Made by a program: the position numbers and the translations under genes. Shown piece by piece: positions 46,248 through 61,400 of a stretch of DNA of 64,000 bases (within the stretch, counting starts at the first letter, position 1; every line of letters begins with the position of its first letter). Location: positions 1-64,000 of the forward strand of contig WNNJ02002018.1 of the NCBI GenBank assembly GCA_012934845.2, in the 5' to 3' direction. The stretch is from Pomphorhynchus laevis. Its lineage: Eukaryota > Acanthocephala > Palaeacanthocephala > Echinorhynchida > Pomphorhynchidae. A model generated the notes under the pieces. It saw only the letters and a list, made by a program, of their open reading frames with translations, was not told the origin of the DNA and searched no databases.

Positions 46248-49189
46248 TGAAAAATTGATGTAAACAAAAGTGCAAATAAAAGTGTAAAAATGCGTTTAGA
46301 AAATAGTGTAAAAAAGAGTGTAAGTAAAAGTGTAAATGAAGTGAAAAAATGGTGTAAAAAATAGCACTAATAAAAGTGTAAAAAAGAACAAAAAAAGTGT
46401 AAAAAAGAACAAATAAAAGTGTAAAAAATTGTATAAAAATAGTAAAAAATGTATTAAAAAGTTGGAAATAATAGTGTAATAATGGTAAAAAGGTGTAAAA
46501 AAGGGCAAAAATAAGTTATATAAATTAAAAATAATAGTGTTAATGAGTGTTTAAAGAAGTGTAAAAAATGTGTAAAAATATCTTGAAAAAAGTGTAAATA
46601 AAAGTGTAAATAATGGTGAAAAAAATGATGTAAATAAAAGTGCAAATAAAAGTGTATAAATGCATATAGAAAATAGTGCAAATAAAAGTGTAATTAAAAG
46701 TGTAAATTATGGTGAAAATAATGGCGTAAATAAAAGCATAAAAAAGTGTTAAAACAGAGCGAATAAAAGTGTAAAAAATAGTATAAAATAAGGTGTATAA
46801 ATGCGTAAACAAAGTGGAAATAAAAGTGTAAATATTGTGGTAAAAACATTGTAAAATATAGGGTAAAAAGGTGAAATAATAGTGTCAAAAAAGTATAAAT
46901 AAAAGTTGAAAAAATGTTAGTAAAAGAGTAAATGAAAGTGCAAATAATGTTGTTAATAATGGTGTGAATAATAGTTTTAACAAATTAGTATAAATGCGTA
47001 AAAATGGAAGTGTAATTAAGAGTGTAAAAAAGAGTGTAAATAAATGTGTAAAAAAGTGCAATTTAAAGTGCTAAAAAGTGTAAAGAAAAGTGTAAAAAGG
47101 AGTGTGAACTAGAGTGTAAGAAATAGTTTAAAAAATCGTTTTACGAAAGAGATAAATAATATTGTAAATTTAAGCGTTTATTAAAGTGTTAAAAAAGAGC
47201 AAAAAAAGTGTAAAAAATAGTATAAAAAAATAGTAAAAAATGTATTAAAAAAGTGGAAATAATAGTGTAAAAATAGTTTAAAAGACAGTGTAAAGAAGAG
47301 TAAAAAAAGGTATTAAAAGTGACGAAAATAATGTTAAAATGAGTGTATAATACAGTGTAAAAATATGTTAAAAAAAGTGTAAATAAAAGTGTAAATAATG
47401 GTGTAAAAATTGGTGTAAACAAAAGCGCAAAAAAAGTGTAAAAATGCATTAAGAAAATAGTGTAAACAAGAGGGTAAATAAAAGTGTAAATAAAAGTAAA
47501 AATAATGGTGTAAAAAATAGCACTAATAAAAGTGTTAAAAAAGAGCAAATAAAAGTGTAAAAAATAGTATAAAAATAGTAACAAATGTATTAAAAAATTG
47601 AAAATAAAAGTGTAACAATGGTTAAAAAAAAGTGTAAAAAAAAGGGTAAAAATAAGGTATAAAAAGTGAAAATAATAGTGTTTAAAAAAGTGTAAAAAAT
47701 ATATAAAAACATCTTAAAAAAAGTGAAAAAAAGTGTTAATAATGGTGTAAAAAATGATGTAAATAAAAGTGCAAATAAAAGTGTATAAATGCATGTATAA
47801 AAAAGTGTAAATAGGAGTGTAATAAAAAGGGTAAATTATAGTGAAAAAAATGGCGTAAATAATAGCATAAAAAAGTGTTAAAACAGTGCAAATAAAAGTG
47901 TAAAAAAAGTAAAAAATAAGGTTAATAAATGTGTAAACAAAGTGGAAATAAAAGTGTTAATATTGTGTAAATAACATTGTGAAAATAGGGTAAAATAGTG
48001 AAAATAATAGTGTATATATAAGTAAACAAAAGTGTAAAAAAAGTGTTAGTAAAAGATTAAATTAAAGTGTAAATAATGTTGTAAATAATGTTGTAAATAA
48101 TAGTTTTAACAAAAAAGTATAAAGGCGTAAAAATGGAAGTGTAATTAAGTGTGTAAAAAAGAGTCTAAATAAATGGGTAAAAAAGTGCAATTTAAAGTGT
48201 TAAAAAAGTGTAAAGAAAAGTGTAAAAAGGAGTGTGAACTAGAGTGTAAGTAATAGTGTAAAAATAGTTTAAAAAAAGTGTAACGAAAGAGAAAATAATA
48301 TTGTAAATTTAAGCGTTTATAAAAGTGTTAAAAAAGAGCAAAAAAAGTGTAAAAAATAGTATAAAAAATAGTAAAAAATGTATTAAAAAAGTTGAAATAG
48401 TAGTGTAATAATGGTTTAAAAAACAGTGTAAAAAAATTAAAAAAAGGTATTAAAAGTGACAAAACTGGTGTTAAAATGAGTGTAAAATACAGTGTAAAAA
48501 TATGTTGAAAAAAGTGTAAATAAAAGTGTAAATAATGGTGTAAAAATTGATGTAAACAGAAGTGCAAATAAAAATGTATAAATGCGTTTAGAAAATAGTG
48601 TAAAAAAAGTGTAAATAAAAGTACAAATAATAGTGTTTAAATGAGTGTTTAAAGAAGTGTAAAAAATGTGTAAAAAGATCTTGAAAAAGTGTAAATAAAA
48701 GTGTAAATAATGGTGTAAAAAATGATGTAAATAAAAGTGCAAATAAAAGTGTATAAATGCATGAAAAAAATAGTGTAACTATTTTCTATTAAAAATAGTT
48801 CTTTTGTAACTATTGTAATAAAAGTGTAATTAAAAGTGTTAATTTTAGTGAAAATCATGGCGTAAATAATAGCACAAAAAAGTGTTAAATCAGTGCGAAA
48901 AAGGTGTAAAAAATAGTAAAAAAAAGGTTTTTAAATGTGTAAACAAAGTTAAAATAAAAGTGTAAAATATTGTGTAAAACACATTGTAAAAATAGTGTAA
49001 AATAAAAAAATAATAGCGAATATATAAGTATAAAAAAGTGTAAAAAAAGTGTTAGTAAAAGAGTAAAAAAAGCGTATATAATGTTGTAAATCATGGTGTA
49101 AATAATAGTTTTAACAAATTAGTATAAATGCGTAAAAATGGAAGTGTAATTAAGAGTGTAAAAAAGAGTGTAAATAAATGTGTAAAAAA

Positions 49190-50534
49190 GTGCAATTTAA
49201 AGTGCTAAAAAGTGTTAAGAAAAGTGTAAAAAAGAGTGTGAACTAGAGTGTAAGAAATAGTGTAAAAAATAGTTTAAAAAATCGTTTTACGAAAGAGAAA
49301 ATAATATTGTAAATTTTAGCGTTTATTAAAGTGTTAAAAAAGAGCAAAAAAATTGTAAAAAATAGTATAAAAAAATAATAAAAATTGTATTAAAAAGTGG
49401 AAATAATAGTGTAAAAATAGTTTAAATAACAGTGTAAAAAAGAGTAAAAAAAGGTATAAAAAGTGACGAAAATAATGTTAAAATGAGTGTAAAATACAGT
49501 GTAAAAATATGTTGAAAAAGGTGTAAATAAAAGTGTATATAATGGTGTAAAAATTGATGTAAACAAAAGTGCAAATAAAAGTGTATAAATGCGTTTAGAA
49601 AATAGTGTAAAAAAGAGTGTAAGTAAAAATGTAAAAAAAGTGAAAAAATGGTGTAAAAAATAGGACTAATAAAAGTGTAAAAAAGAACAAATAAAAGTGT
49701 AAAAAATAGTAAAAAATGTATTAAAAAATTGAAAATAATAGTATAATAATGGTTCAAAGAACAGTGTAATAAAGAGGGCAAAAAAAAGGTATAAAAAGTG
49801 AAAATAATAGTGTTTAAATAAGTGTTTAAAGAAGTGTAAAAAATGTGTAAAAATATTTTGAAAAAAGTGTAAATATAAGTGTAAATAATGGTGAAAAAAA
49901 ATGATGTAAATAAAAGTGCAAATAAAAGTGTATAAATGCATGTAGAATATAGTGTAAAAAAGAGTGTAAATAAAAGTGTAAATAAAAGTGAAAATATTGG
50001 TGTAAAAAATAGCACTAATAAAAGGGTTAAAAAAGTGTAAATAAAAGTGTAAATAATGGTGTAAAAAATGATGTAAATAAAAGTGCAAATAAAAGTGTAT
50101 AAATGCATGTAAAAAATAGTGGTACTATTTTCTATAAAAAAAGTTCTTTTGTAACTATTGTAATAAAAGTGTAATTAAAAGTGTTAATTTTAGTGAAAAT
50201 CATGGCGTAAATAATAGCATAAAAAAGTGTTAAAACAGTGCAAAAAAAGGTGTAAAAAATAGTAAAAAAAGGTTTTTAAATGTGTAAACAAAGTTAAAAT
50301 AAAAGTGTAAAATATTGTGTAAAACACATTGTAAAAATAGTGTAAAATAAAAAAATAATAGCGAATATATAAGTATAAAAAAGTGTAAAAAAAGTGTTAG
50401 TAAAAGAGTAAAAAAAGCGTACATAATGTTGTAAATCATGGTGTAAATAATAGTTTTAACAAATTAGTATAAATGCGTAAAAATGGAAGTGTAATTAAGA
50501 GTGTAAAAAAGAGTGTAAATAAATGTGTAAAAAA
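49190..50534 (+). repeat. B segment, 1.35 kb
   Basis: The spacing is 1345. A dyad lies at 50113-50131. Confidence 0.8.
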
Positions 50535-53500
50535 GTGCAATTTAAAGTGCTAAAAAGTGTAAAGAAAAGTGTAAAAAGGAGTGTGAACTAGAGTGTAAGA
50601 AATAGTGTAAAAAATAGTTTCAAAAATCGTTTTACGAAAGAGAAAATAATATTGTAAATTTTAGCGTTTATTAAAGTGTTAAAAAAGAGCAAAAAATTGT
50701 AAAAAATAGTATAAAAAAATAATAAAAAATGTATTTAAAAAGTGGAAATAATAGTGTAAAAATAGTTTAAATAACAGTGTAAAAAAGAGTAAAAAAGGTA
50801 TAAAAAGTGACGAAAATAATGTTAAAATGAGTGTAAAATACAGTGTAAAAATATGTTGAAAAAGGTGTAAATAAAAGTGTATAACATGGTGTAAAAATTG
50901 ATGTAAACAAAAGTGCAAATAAAAGTGTATAAATGCGTTTAGAAAATAGTGTAAAAAAGAGTGTAAATAAAAGTGAAAATATTGGTGTAAAAAATAGCAC
51001 TAATAAAAGGGTTAAAAAAGAGCAAATATAAGTGTAAAAAATAGTATAAAAAAATTGTGAAAAATGTATTAAAAAATTGAAGGTAAGAGTGTAATAATAG
51101 TTAAAAAAAACAGTGTAAAAAAAGGTATAAAAAGCAAAAAAAATAGTGTTTTAAGAAGTGTTTAAAGAAGTGTAAAAAATGTGTAAAAATATCTTTAAAA
51201 AAGTGTAAATAAAAGTGAAAATAATGGTGTAAAAATTGATGTAAACAAAAGTGCAAATAAAAGTGTAAAAATGCGTTTAGATAATAGTGTAAAAAAGAGT
51301 GTAAATAAAAGTGTAAAAAATGTAAAAAAATGGTGTAAAAAATAACACTAATAAAAGTGTTAAAAAAGAGCAAATAAAAGTGTAAAAAATAGTATAAAAA
51401 AATTGTGAAAAATGTATTAAAAAATTGAAAATAATAGTGTAATAATAGTTAAAAAAACAGTGTAAAAAAAAGGTATAAAAAGCAACAAAAAAAAGTGTTT
51501 TTTTATAAGTGTTTAAAGAAGTGTAAAAATGTGTAAAAATATCTTAAAAAAGTGTAAATAATGGTGTAAAAATTGATGTAAACAAAAGTGCAAATAAAAG
51601 TGTAAAAATGCGTTTAGAAAATAGTGTAAAAAAGAGTGTAAGTAAAAGTGTAAATAAAGTGAAAAAAAATGGTGTAAAAAATAGCACTAATAAAAGTGTA
51701 AAAAAGAACAAAAAAAGTGTAAAAAAGAACAAATAAAAGTGTAAAAAATTGTATAAAAATAGTAAAAAATGTATTAAAAAGTTGGAAATAATAGTGTAAT
51801 AATGGTAAAAAGGTGTAAAAAAAGGGCAAAAATAAGTTATATAAATTAAAAATAATAGTGTTAATGAGTGTTTAAAGAAGTGTAAAAAATGTGTAAAAAT
51901 ATCTTGAAAAAAGTGTAAATAAAAGTGTAAATAATGGTGAAAAAAATGATGTAAATAAAAGTGCAAATAAAAGTGTATAAATGCATATAGAAAATAGTGC
52001 AAATAAAAGTGTAATTAAAAGTGTAAATTATGGTGAAAATAATGGCGTAAATAAAAGCATAAAAAAGTGTTAAAACAGAGCGAATAAAAGTGTAAAAAAT
52101 AGTATAAAATAAGGTGTATAAATGTGTAAACAAAGTGGAAATAAAAGTGTAAATTTTGTGGTAAAAACATTGTAAAATATAGGGTAAAAAGGTGAAATAA
52201 TAGTGTCAAAAAAGTATAAATAAAAGTTGAAAAAATGTTAGTAAAAGAGTAAATGAAAGTGCAAATAATGTTGTTAATAATGGTGTGAATAATAGTTTTA
52301 ACAAATTAGTATAAATGCGTAAAAATGGAAGTGTAATTAAGAGTGTAAAAAAGAGTGTAAATAAATGTGTAAAAAAGTGCAATTTAAAGTGCTAAAAAGT
52401 GTAAAGAAAAGTGTAAAAAGGAGTGTGAACTAGAGTGTAAGAAATAGTTTAAAAAATCGTTTTACGAAAGAGATAAATAATATTGTAAATTTAAGCGTTT
52501 ATTAAAGTGTTAAAAAAGAGCAAAAAAGTGTAAAAAATAGTATAAAAAAAAGTAAAAAATGTATTAAAAAAGTAAAAATAATAGTGTAAAAATAGTTTAA
52601 AAGACAGTGTAAAAAAGAGTAAAAAAAGGTATTAAAAGTGACGAAAATAATGTTAAAATGAGTGTACAATACAGTGTAAAAATATGTTAAAAAAAGTGTA
52701 AATAAAAGTGTAAATAATGGTGTAAAAATTGGTGTAAACGAAAGCGCAAAAAAAGTGTAAAAATGCATTAAGAAAATAGTGTAAACAAGAGGGAAAATAA
52801 AAGTGTAAATAAAAGTAAAAATAATGGTGTAAAAAATAGCACTAATAAAAGTGTTAAAAAAGAGCAAATAAAAGTGTAAAAAATAGTATAAAAATAGTAA
52901 CAAATGTATTAAAAAATTAAAAATAATAGTGTAACAATGGTTAAAAAAAAAGTGTAAAAAAGGGCAAAAATAAGGTATAAAAAGTGAAAATAATAGTGTT
53001 TAAAAATGTGTAAAAAATATATAAAAACATCTTAAAAAAAGTGAAAAAAAGTGTTAATAATGGTGTAAAAAATGATGTAAATAAAAGTGCAAATAAAAGT
53101 GTATAAATGCATGTATAAAAAAGTGTAAATAGGAGTGTAATAAAAAGGGTAAATTATAGTGAAAATAATGGCGTAAATAATAGCATAAAAAAGTGTTAAA
53201 ACAGTGCAAATAAAAGTGTAAAAAAAGTAAAAAATAAGGTTAATAAATGTGTAAACAAAGTGGAAATAAAAGTGTTAATATTGTGTAAATAACATTGTGA
53301 AAATAGGGTAAAATAGTGAAAATAATAGTGTATATATAAGTAAACAAAAGTGTAAAAAAAGTGTTAGTAAAAGATTAAATTAAAGTGTAAATAATGTTGT
53401 AAATAATGTTGGAAATAATAGTTTTAACAAAAAAGTATAAAGGCGTAAAAATGGAAGTGTAATTAAGTGTGTAAAAAAGAGTGTAAATAAATGTGTAAAA

Positions 53501-54510
53501 AAGTGCAATTTAAAGTGTTAAAAAAGTGTAAAGAAAAGTGTAAAAAGGAGTGTGAACTAGAGTGTAAGTAATAGTGTAAAAATAGTTTAAAAAAAAGTGT
53601 AACGAAAGAGAAAATAATATTGTAAATTTAAGCGTTTATAAAAGTGTTAAAAAAGAGCAAAAAAAGTGTAAAAAATAGTATAAAAAAATAGTAAAAAATG
53701 TATTAAAAAAGTTGAAATAGTAGTGTAATAATGGTTTAAAAAACAGTGTAAAAAAATTAAAAAAAGGTATTAAAAGTGACAAAACTGGTGTTAAAATGAG
53801 TGTAAAATACAGTGTAAAAATATGTTGAAAAAAGTGTAAATAAAAGTGTAAATAATGGTGTAAAAATTGATGTAAACAGAAGTGCAAATAAAAATGTATA
53901 AATGCGTTTAGAAAATAGTGTAAAAAAAGTGTAAATAAAAGTACAAATAATAGTGTTTAAATGAGTGTTTAAAGAAGTGTAAAAAATGTGTAAAAAGATC
54001 TTGAAAAAAGTGTAAATAAAAGTGTAAATAATGGTGTAAAAAATGATGTAAATAAAAGTGCAAATAAAAGTGTATAAATGCATGAAAAAAATAGTGTAAC
54101 TATTTTCTATTAAAAATAGTTCTTTTGTAACTATTGTAATAAAAGTGTAATTAAAAGTGTTAATTTTAGTGAAAATCATGGCGTAAATAATAGCACAAAA
54201 AAGTGTTAAATCAGTGCGAAAAAGGTGTAAAAAATAGTAAAAAAAGGTTTTTAAATGTGTAAACAAAGTTAAAATAAAAGTGTAAAATATTGTGTAAAAC
54301 ACATTGTAAAAATAGTGTAAAATAAAAAAATAATAGCGAATATATAAGTATAAAAAAAGTGTAAAAAAAGTGTTAGTAAAAGAGTAAAAAAAGCGTATAT
54401 AATGTTGTAAATCATGGTGTAAATAACAGTTTTAACAAATTAGTATAAATGCGTAAAAATGGAAGTGTAATTAAGAGTGTAAAAAAGAGTGTAAATAAAT
54501 GTGTAAAAAA
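50535..54510 (+). repeat. C-D-E higher-order unit, 3.98 kb
   Basis: The steps are 1842, 1126 and 1008. It is the first of three very similar consecutive units. Confidence 0.85.
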
Positions 54511-57500
54511 GTGCAATTTAAAGTGCTAAAAAGTGTTAAGAAAAGTGTAAAAAAGAGTGTGAACTAGAGTGTAAGAAATAGTGTAAAAAATAGTTTCAAA
54601 AATCGTTTTACGAAAGAGAAAATAATATTGTAAATTTTAGCGTTTATTAAAGTGTTAAAAAAGAGCAAAAAAATTGTAAAAAATAGTATAAAAAAATAAT
54701 AAAAATTGTATTAAAAAGTGGAAATAATAGTGTAAAAATAGTTTAAATAACAGTGTAAAAAAGAGTAAAAAAGGTATAAAAAGTGACGAAAATAATGTTA
54801 AAATGAGTGTAAAATACAGTGTAAAAATATGTTGAAAAAGGTGTAAATAAAAGTGTATAACATGGTGTAAAAATTGATGTAAACAAAAGTGCAAATAAAA
54901 GTGTATAAATGCGTTTAGAAAATAGTGTAAAAAAGAGTGTAAATAAAAGTGAAAATATTGGTGTAAAAAATAGCACTAATAAAAGGGTTAAAAAAGAGCA
55001 AATATAAGTGTAAAAAATAGTATAAAAAAATTGTGAAAAATGTATTAAAAAATTGAAGGTAAGAGTGTAATAATAGTTAAAAAAAACAGTGTAAAAAAGG
55101 TATAAAAAGCAAAAAAAAATAGTGTTTTAAGAAGTGTTTAAAGAAGTGTAAAAAATGTGTAAAAATATCTTTAAAAAAGTGTAAATAAAAGTGAAAATAA
55201 TGGTGTAAAAATTGATGTAAACAAAAGTGCAAATAAAAGTGTAAAAATGCGTTTAGATAATAGTGTAAAAAAGAGTGTAAATAAAAGTGTAAAAAATGTA
55301 AAAAAATGGTGTAAAAAATAACACTAATAAAAGTGTTAAAAAAGAGCAAATAAAAGTGTAAAAAATAGTATAAAAAAATTGTGAAAAATGTATTAAAAAA
55401 TTGAAAATAATAGTGTAATAATAGTTAAAAAAACAGTGTAAAAAAAGGTATAAAAAGCAACAAAAAAAAGTGTTTTTTTATAAGTGTTTAAAGAAGTGTA
55501 AAAATGTGTAAAAATATCTTAAAAAAGTGTAAATAATGGTGTAAAAATTGATGTAAACAAAAGTGCAAATAAAAGTGTAAAAATGCGTTTAGAAAATAGT
55601 GTAAAAAAGAGTGTAAGTAAAAGTGTAAATAAAGTGAAAAAAAATGGTGTAAAAAATAGCACTAATAAAAGTGTAAAAAAGAACAAAAAAAGTGTAAAAA
55701 AGAACAAATAAAAGTGTAAAAAATTGTATAAAAATAGTAAAAAATGTATTAAAAAGTTGGAAATAATAGTGTAATAATGGTAAAAAGGTGTAAAAAAAGG
55801 GCAAAAATAAGTTATATAAATTAAAAATAATAGTGTTAATGAGTGTTTAAAGAAGTGTAAAAAATGTGTAAAAATATCTTGAAAAAAGTGTAAATAAAAG
55901 TGTAAATAATGGTGAAAAAAATGATGTAAATAAAAGTGCAAATAAAAGTGTATAAATGCATATAGAAAATAGTGCAAATAAAAGTGTAATTAAAAGTGTA
56001 AATTATGGTGAAAATAATGGCGTAAATAAAAGCATAAAAAAGTGTTAAAACAGAGCGAATAAAAGTGTAAAAAATAGTATAAAATAAGGTGTATAAATGT
56101 GTAAACAAAGTGGAAATAAAAGTGTAAATATTGTGGTAAAAACATTGTAAAATATAGGGTAAAAAGGTGAAATAATAGTGTCAAAAAAGTATAAATAAAA
56201 GTTGAAAAAATGTTAGTAAAAGAGTAAATGAAAGTGCAAATAATGTTGTTAATAATGGTGTGAATAATAGTTTTAACAAATTAGTATAAATGCGTAAAAA
56301 TGGAAGTGTAATTAAGAGTGTAAAAAAGAGTGTAAATAAATGTGTAAAAAAGTGCAATTTAAAGTGCTAAAAAGTGTAAAGAAAAGTGTAAAAAGGAGTG
56401 TGAACTAGAGTGTAAGAAATAGTTTAAAAAATCGTTTTACGAAAGAGATAAATAATATTGTAAATTTAAGCGTTTATTAAAGTGTTAAAAAAGAGCAAAA
56501 AAGTGTAAAAAATAGTATAAAAAAAAGTAAAAAATGTATTAAAAAAGTAAAAATAATAGTGTAAAAATAGTTTAAAAGACAGTGTAAAAAAGAGTAAAAA
56601 AAGGTATTAAAAGTGACGAAAATAATGTTAAAATGAGTGTACAATACAGTGTAAAAATATGTTAAAAAAAGTGTAAATAAAAGTGTAAATAATGGTGTAA
56701 AAATTGGTGTAAACGAAAGCGCAAAAAAAGTGTAAAAATGCATTAAGAAAATAGTGTAAACAAGAGGGTAAATAAAAGTGTAAATAAAAGTAAAAATAAT
56801 GGTGTAAAAAATAGCACTAATAAAAGTGTTAAAAAAGAGCAAATAAAAGTGTAAAAAATAGTATAAAAATAGTAACAAATGTATTAAAAAATTAAAAATA
56901 ATAGTGTAACAATGGTTAAAAAAAGTGTAAAAAAGGGCAAAAATAAGGTATAAAAAGTGAAAATAATAGTGTTTAAAAATGTGTAAAAAATATATAAAAA
57001 CATCTTAAAAAAAGTGAAAAAAAGTGTTAATAATGGTGTAAAAAATGATGTAAATAAAAGTGCAAATAAAAGTGTATAAATGCATGTATAAAAAAGTGTA
57101 AATAGGAGTGTAATAAAAAGGGTAAATTATAGTGAAAATAATGGCGTAAATAATAGCATAAAAAAGTGTTAAAACAGTGCAAATAAAAGTGTAAAAAAAG
57201 TAAAAAATAAGGTTAATAAATGTGTAAACAAAGTGGAAATAAAAGTGTTAATATTGTGTAAATAACATTGTGAAAATAGGGTAAAATAGTGAAAATAATA
57301 GTGTATATATAAGTAAACAAAAGTGTAAAAAAAGTGTTAGTAAAAGATTAAATTAAAGTGTAAATAATGTTGTAAATAATGTTGGAAATAATAGTTTTAA
57401 CAAAAAAGTATAAAGGCGTAAAAATGGAAGTGTAATTAAGTGTGTAAAAAAGAGTGTAAATAAATGTGTAAAAAAGTGCAATTTAAAGTGTTAAAAAAGT

Positions 57501-58483
57501 GTAAAGAAAAGTGTAAAAAGGAGTGTGAACTAGAGTGTAAGTAATAGTGTAAAAATAGTTTAAAAAAAAGTGTAACGAAAGAGAAAATAATATTGTAAAT
57601 TTAAGCGTTTATAAAAGTGTTAAAAAAGAGCAAAAAAAGTGTAAAAAATAGTATAAAAAAATAGTAAAAAATGTATTAAAAAAGTTGAAATAGTAGTGTA
57701 ATAATGGTTTAAAAAACAGTGTAAAAAAATTAAAAAAAGGTATTAAAAGTGACAAAACTGGTGTTAAAATGAGTGTAAAATACAGTGTAAAAATATGTTG
57801 AAAAAAGTGTAAATAAAAGTGTAAATAATGGTGTAAAAATTGATGTAAACAGAAGTGCAAATAAAAATGTATAAATGCGTTTAGAAAATAGTGTAAAAAA
57901 AGTGTAAATAAAAGTACAAATAATAGTGTTTAAATGAGTGTTTAAAGAAGTGTAAAAAATGTGTAAAAAGATCTTGAAAAAGTGTAAATAAAAGTGTAAA
58001 TAATGGTGTAAAAAATGATGTAAATAAAAGTGCAAATAAAAGTGTATAAATGCATGAAAAAAATAGTGTAACTATTTTCTATTAAAAATAGTTCTTTTGT
58101 AACTATTGTAATAAAAGTGTAATTAAAAGTGTTAATTTTAGTGAAAATCATGGCGTAAATAATAGCACAAAAAAGTGTTAAATCAGTGCGAAAAAGGTGT
58201 AAAAAATAGTAAAAAAAAGGTTTTTAAATGTGTAAACAAAGTTAAAATAAAAGTGTAAAATATTGTGTAAAACACATTGTAAAAATAGTGTAAAATAAAA
58301 AAATAATAGCGAATATATAAGTATAAAAAAAGTGTAAAAAAAGTGTTAGTAAAAGAGTAAAAAAAGCGTATATAATGTTGTAAATCATGGTGTAAATAAC
58401 AGTTTTAACAAATTAGTATAAATGCGTAAAAATGGAAGTGTAATTAAGAGTGTAAAAAAGAGTGTAAATAAATGTGTAAAAAA
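54511..58483 (+). repeat. C-D-E higher-order unit, 3.97 kb
   Basis: The steps are 1841, 1124 and 1008. It shares gtataacatg and taaataacagttttaac variants with its neighbours. Confidence 0.85.
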
Positions 58484-61400
58484 GTGCAATTTAAAGTGCT
58501 AAAAAGTGTTAAGAAAAGTGTAAAAAAGAGTGTGAACTAGAGTGTAAGAAATAGTGTAAAAAATAGTTTCAAAAATCGTTTTACGAAAGAGAAAATAATA
58601 TTGTAAATTTTAGCGTTTATTAAAGTGTTAAAAAAGAGCAAAAAAATTGTAAAAAATAGTATAAAAAAATAATAAAAATTGTATTAAAAAGTGGAAATAA
58701 TAGTGTAAAAATAGTTTAAATAACAGTGTAAAAAAGAGTAAAAAAGGTATAAAAAGTGACGAAAATAATGTTAAAATGAGTGTAAAATACAGTGTAAAAA
58801 TATGTTGAAAAAGGTGTAAATAAAAGTGTATAACATGGTGTAAAAATTGATGTAAACAAAAGTGCAAATAAAAGTGTATAAATGCGTTTAGAAAATAGTG
58901 TAAAAAAGAGTGTAAATAAAAGTGAAAATATTGGTGTAAAAAATAGCACTAATAAAAGGGTTAAAAAAGAGCAAATATAAGTGTAAAAAATAGTATAAAA
59001 AAATTGTGAAAAATGTATTAAAAAATTGAAGGTAAGAGTGTAATAATAGTTAAAAAAACAGTGTAAAAAAGGTATAAAAAGCAAAAAAAAAATAGTGTTT
59101 TAAGAAGTGTTTAAAGAAGTGTAAAAAATGTGTAAAAATATCTTTAAAAAAGTGTAAATAAAAGTGAAAATAATGGTGTAAAAATTGATGTAAACAAAAG
59201 TGCAAATAAAAGTGTAAAAATGCGTTTAGATAATAGTGTAAAAAAGAGTAAATAAAAGTGTAAAAAATGTAAAAAAATGGTGTAAAAAATAACACTAATA
59301 AAAGTGTTAAAAAAGAGCAAATAAAAGTGTAAAAAATAGTATAAAAAAATTGTGAAAAATGTATTAAAAAATTGAAAATAATAGTGTAATAATAGTTAAA
59401 AAAACAGTGTAAAAAAAGGTATAAAAAGCAACAAAAAAAAGTGTTTTTTTATAAGTGTTTAAAGAAGTGTAAAAATGTGTAAAAATATCTTAAAAAAGTG
59501 TAAATAATGGTGTAAAAATTGATGTAAACAAAAGTGCAAATAAAAGTGTAAAAATGCGTTTAGAAAATAGTGTAAAAAAGAGTGTAAGTAAAAGTGTAAA
59601 TAAAGTGAAAAAAAATGGTGTAAAAAATAGCACTAATAAAAGTGTAAAAAAGAACAAAAAAAGTGTAAAAAAGAACAAATAAAAGTGTAAAAAATTGTAT
59701 AAAAATAGTAAAAAATGTATTAAAAAGTTGGAAATAATAGTGTAATAATGGTAAAAAGGTGTAAAAAAAGGGCAAAAATAAGTTATATAAATTAAAAATA
59801 ATAGTGTTAATGAGTGTTTAAAGAAGTGTAAAAAATGTGTAAAAATATCTTGAAAAAAGTGTAAATAAAAGTGTAAATAATGGTGAAAAAAATGATGTAA
59901 ATAAAAGTGCAAATAAAAGTGTATAAATGCATATAGAAAATAGTGCAAATAAAAGTGTAATTAAAAGTGTAAATTATGGTGAAAATAATGGCGTAAATAA
60001 AAGCATAAAAAAGTGTTAAAACAGAGCGAATAAAAGTGTAAAAAATAGTATAAAATAAGGTGTATAAATGTGTAAACAAAGTGGAAATAAAAGTGTAAAT
60101 ATTGTGGTAAAAACATTGTAAAATATAGGGTAAAAAGGTGAAATAATAGTGTCAAAAAAGTATAAATAAAAGTTGAAAAAATGTTAGTAAAAGAGTAAAT
60201 GAAAGTGCAAATAATGTTGTTAATAATGGTGTGAATAATAGTTTTAACAAATTAGTATAAATGCGTAAAAATGGAAGTGTAATTAAGAGTGTAAAAAAGA
60301 GTGTAAATAAATGTGTAAAAAAGTGCAATTTAAAGTGCTAAAAAGTGTAAAGAAAAGTGTAAAAAGGAGTGTGAACTAGAGTGTAAGAAATAGTTTAAAA
60401 AATCGTTTTACGAAAGAGATAAATAATATTGTAAATTTAAGCGTTTATTAAAGTGTTAAAAAAGAGCAAAAAAGTGTAAAAAATAGTATAAAAAAAAGTA
60501 AAAAATGTATTAAAAAAGTAAAAATAATAGTGTAAAAATAGTTTAAAAGACAGTGTAAAAAAGAGTAAAAAAAGGTATTAAAAGTGACGAAAATAATGTT
60601 AAAATGAGTGTACAATACAGTGTAAAAATATGTTAAAAAAAGTGTAAATAAAAGTGTAAATAATGGTGTAAAAATTGGTGTAAACGAAAGCGCAAAAAAA
60701 GTGTAAAAATGCATTAAGAAAATAGTGTAAACAAGAGGGTAAATAAAAGTGTAAATAAAAGTAAAAATAATGGTGTAAAAAATAGCACTAATAAAAGTGT
60801 TAAAAAAGAGCAAATAAAAGTGTAAAAAATAGTATAAAAATAGTAACAAATGTATTAAAAAATTAAAAATAATAGTGTAACAATGGTTAAAAAAAAGTGT
60901 AAAAAAGGGCAAAAATAAGGTATAAAAAGTGAAAATAATAGTGTTTAAAAATGTGTAAAAAATATATAAAAACATCTTAAAAAAAGTGAAAAAAAGTGTT
61001 AATAATGGTGTAAAAAATGATGTAAATAAAAGTGCAAATAAAAGTGTATAAATGCATGTATAAAAAAGTGTAAATAGGAGTGTAATAAAAAGTGTAAATT
61101 ATAGTGAAAATAATGGCGTAAATAATAGCATAAAAAAGTGTTAAAACAGTGCAAATAAAAGTGTAAAAAAAGTAAAAAATAAGGTTAATAAATGTGTAAA
61201 CAAAGTGGAAATAAAAGTGTTAATATTGTGTAAATAACATTGTGAAAATAGGGTAAAATAGTGAAAATAATAGTGTATATATAAGTAAACAAAAGTGTAA
61301 AAAAAGTGTTAGTAAAAGATTAAATTAAAGTGTAAATAATGTTGTAAATAATGTTGTAAATAATAGTTTTAACAAAAAAGTATAAAGGCGTAAAAATGGA

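Larger units (their letters stand above)
42374..49189 (+). repeat. C-D-E higher-order unit interrupted by the composite insertion
   Basis: The steps are 4682, 1129 and 1005. After removing the insertion the unit is 3983 bases, the normal size, so nothing of the satellite was lost. Confidence 0.85.
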
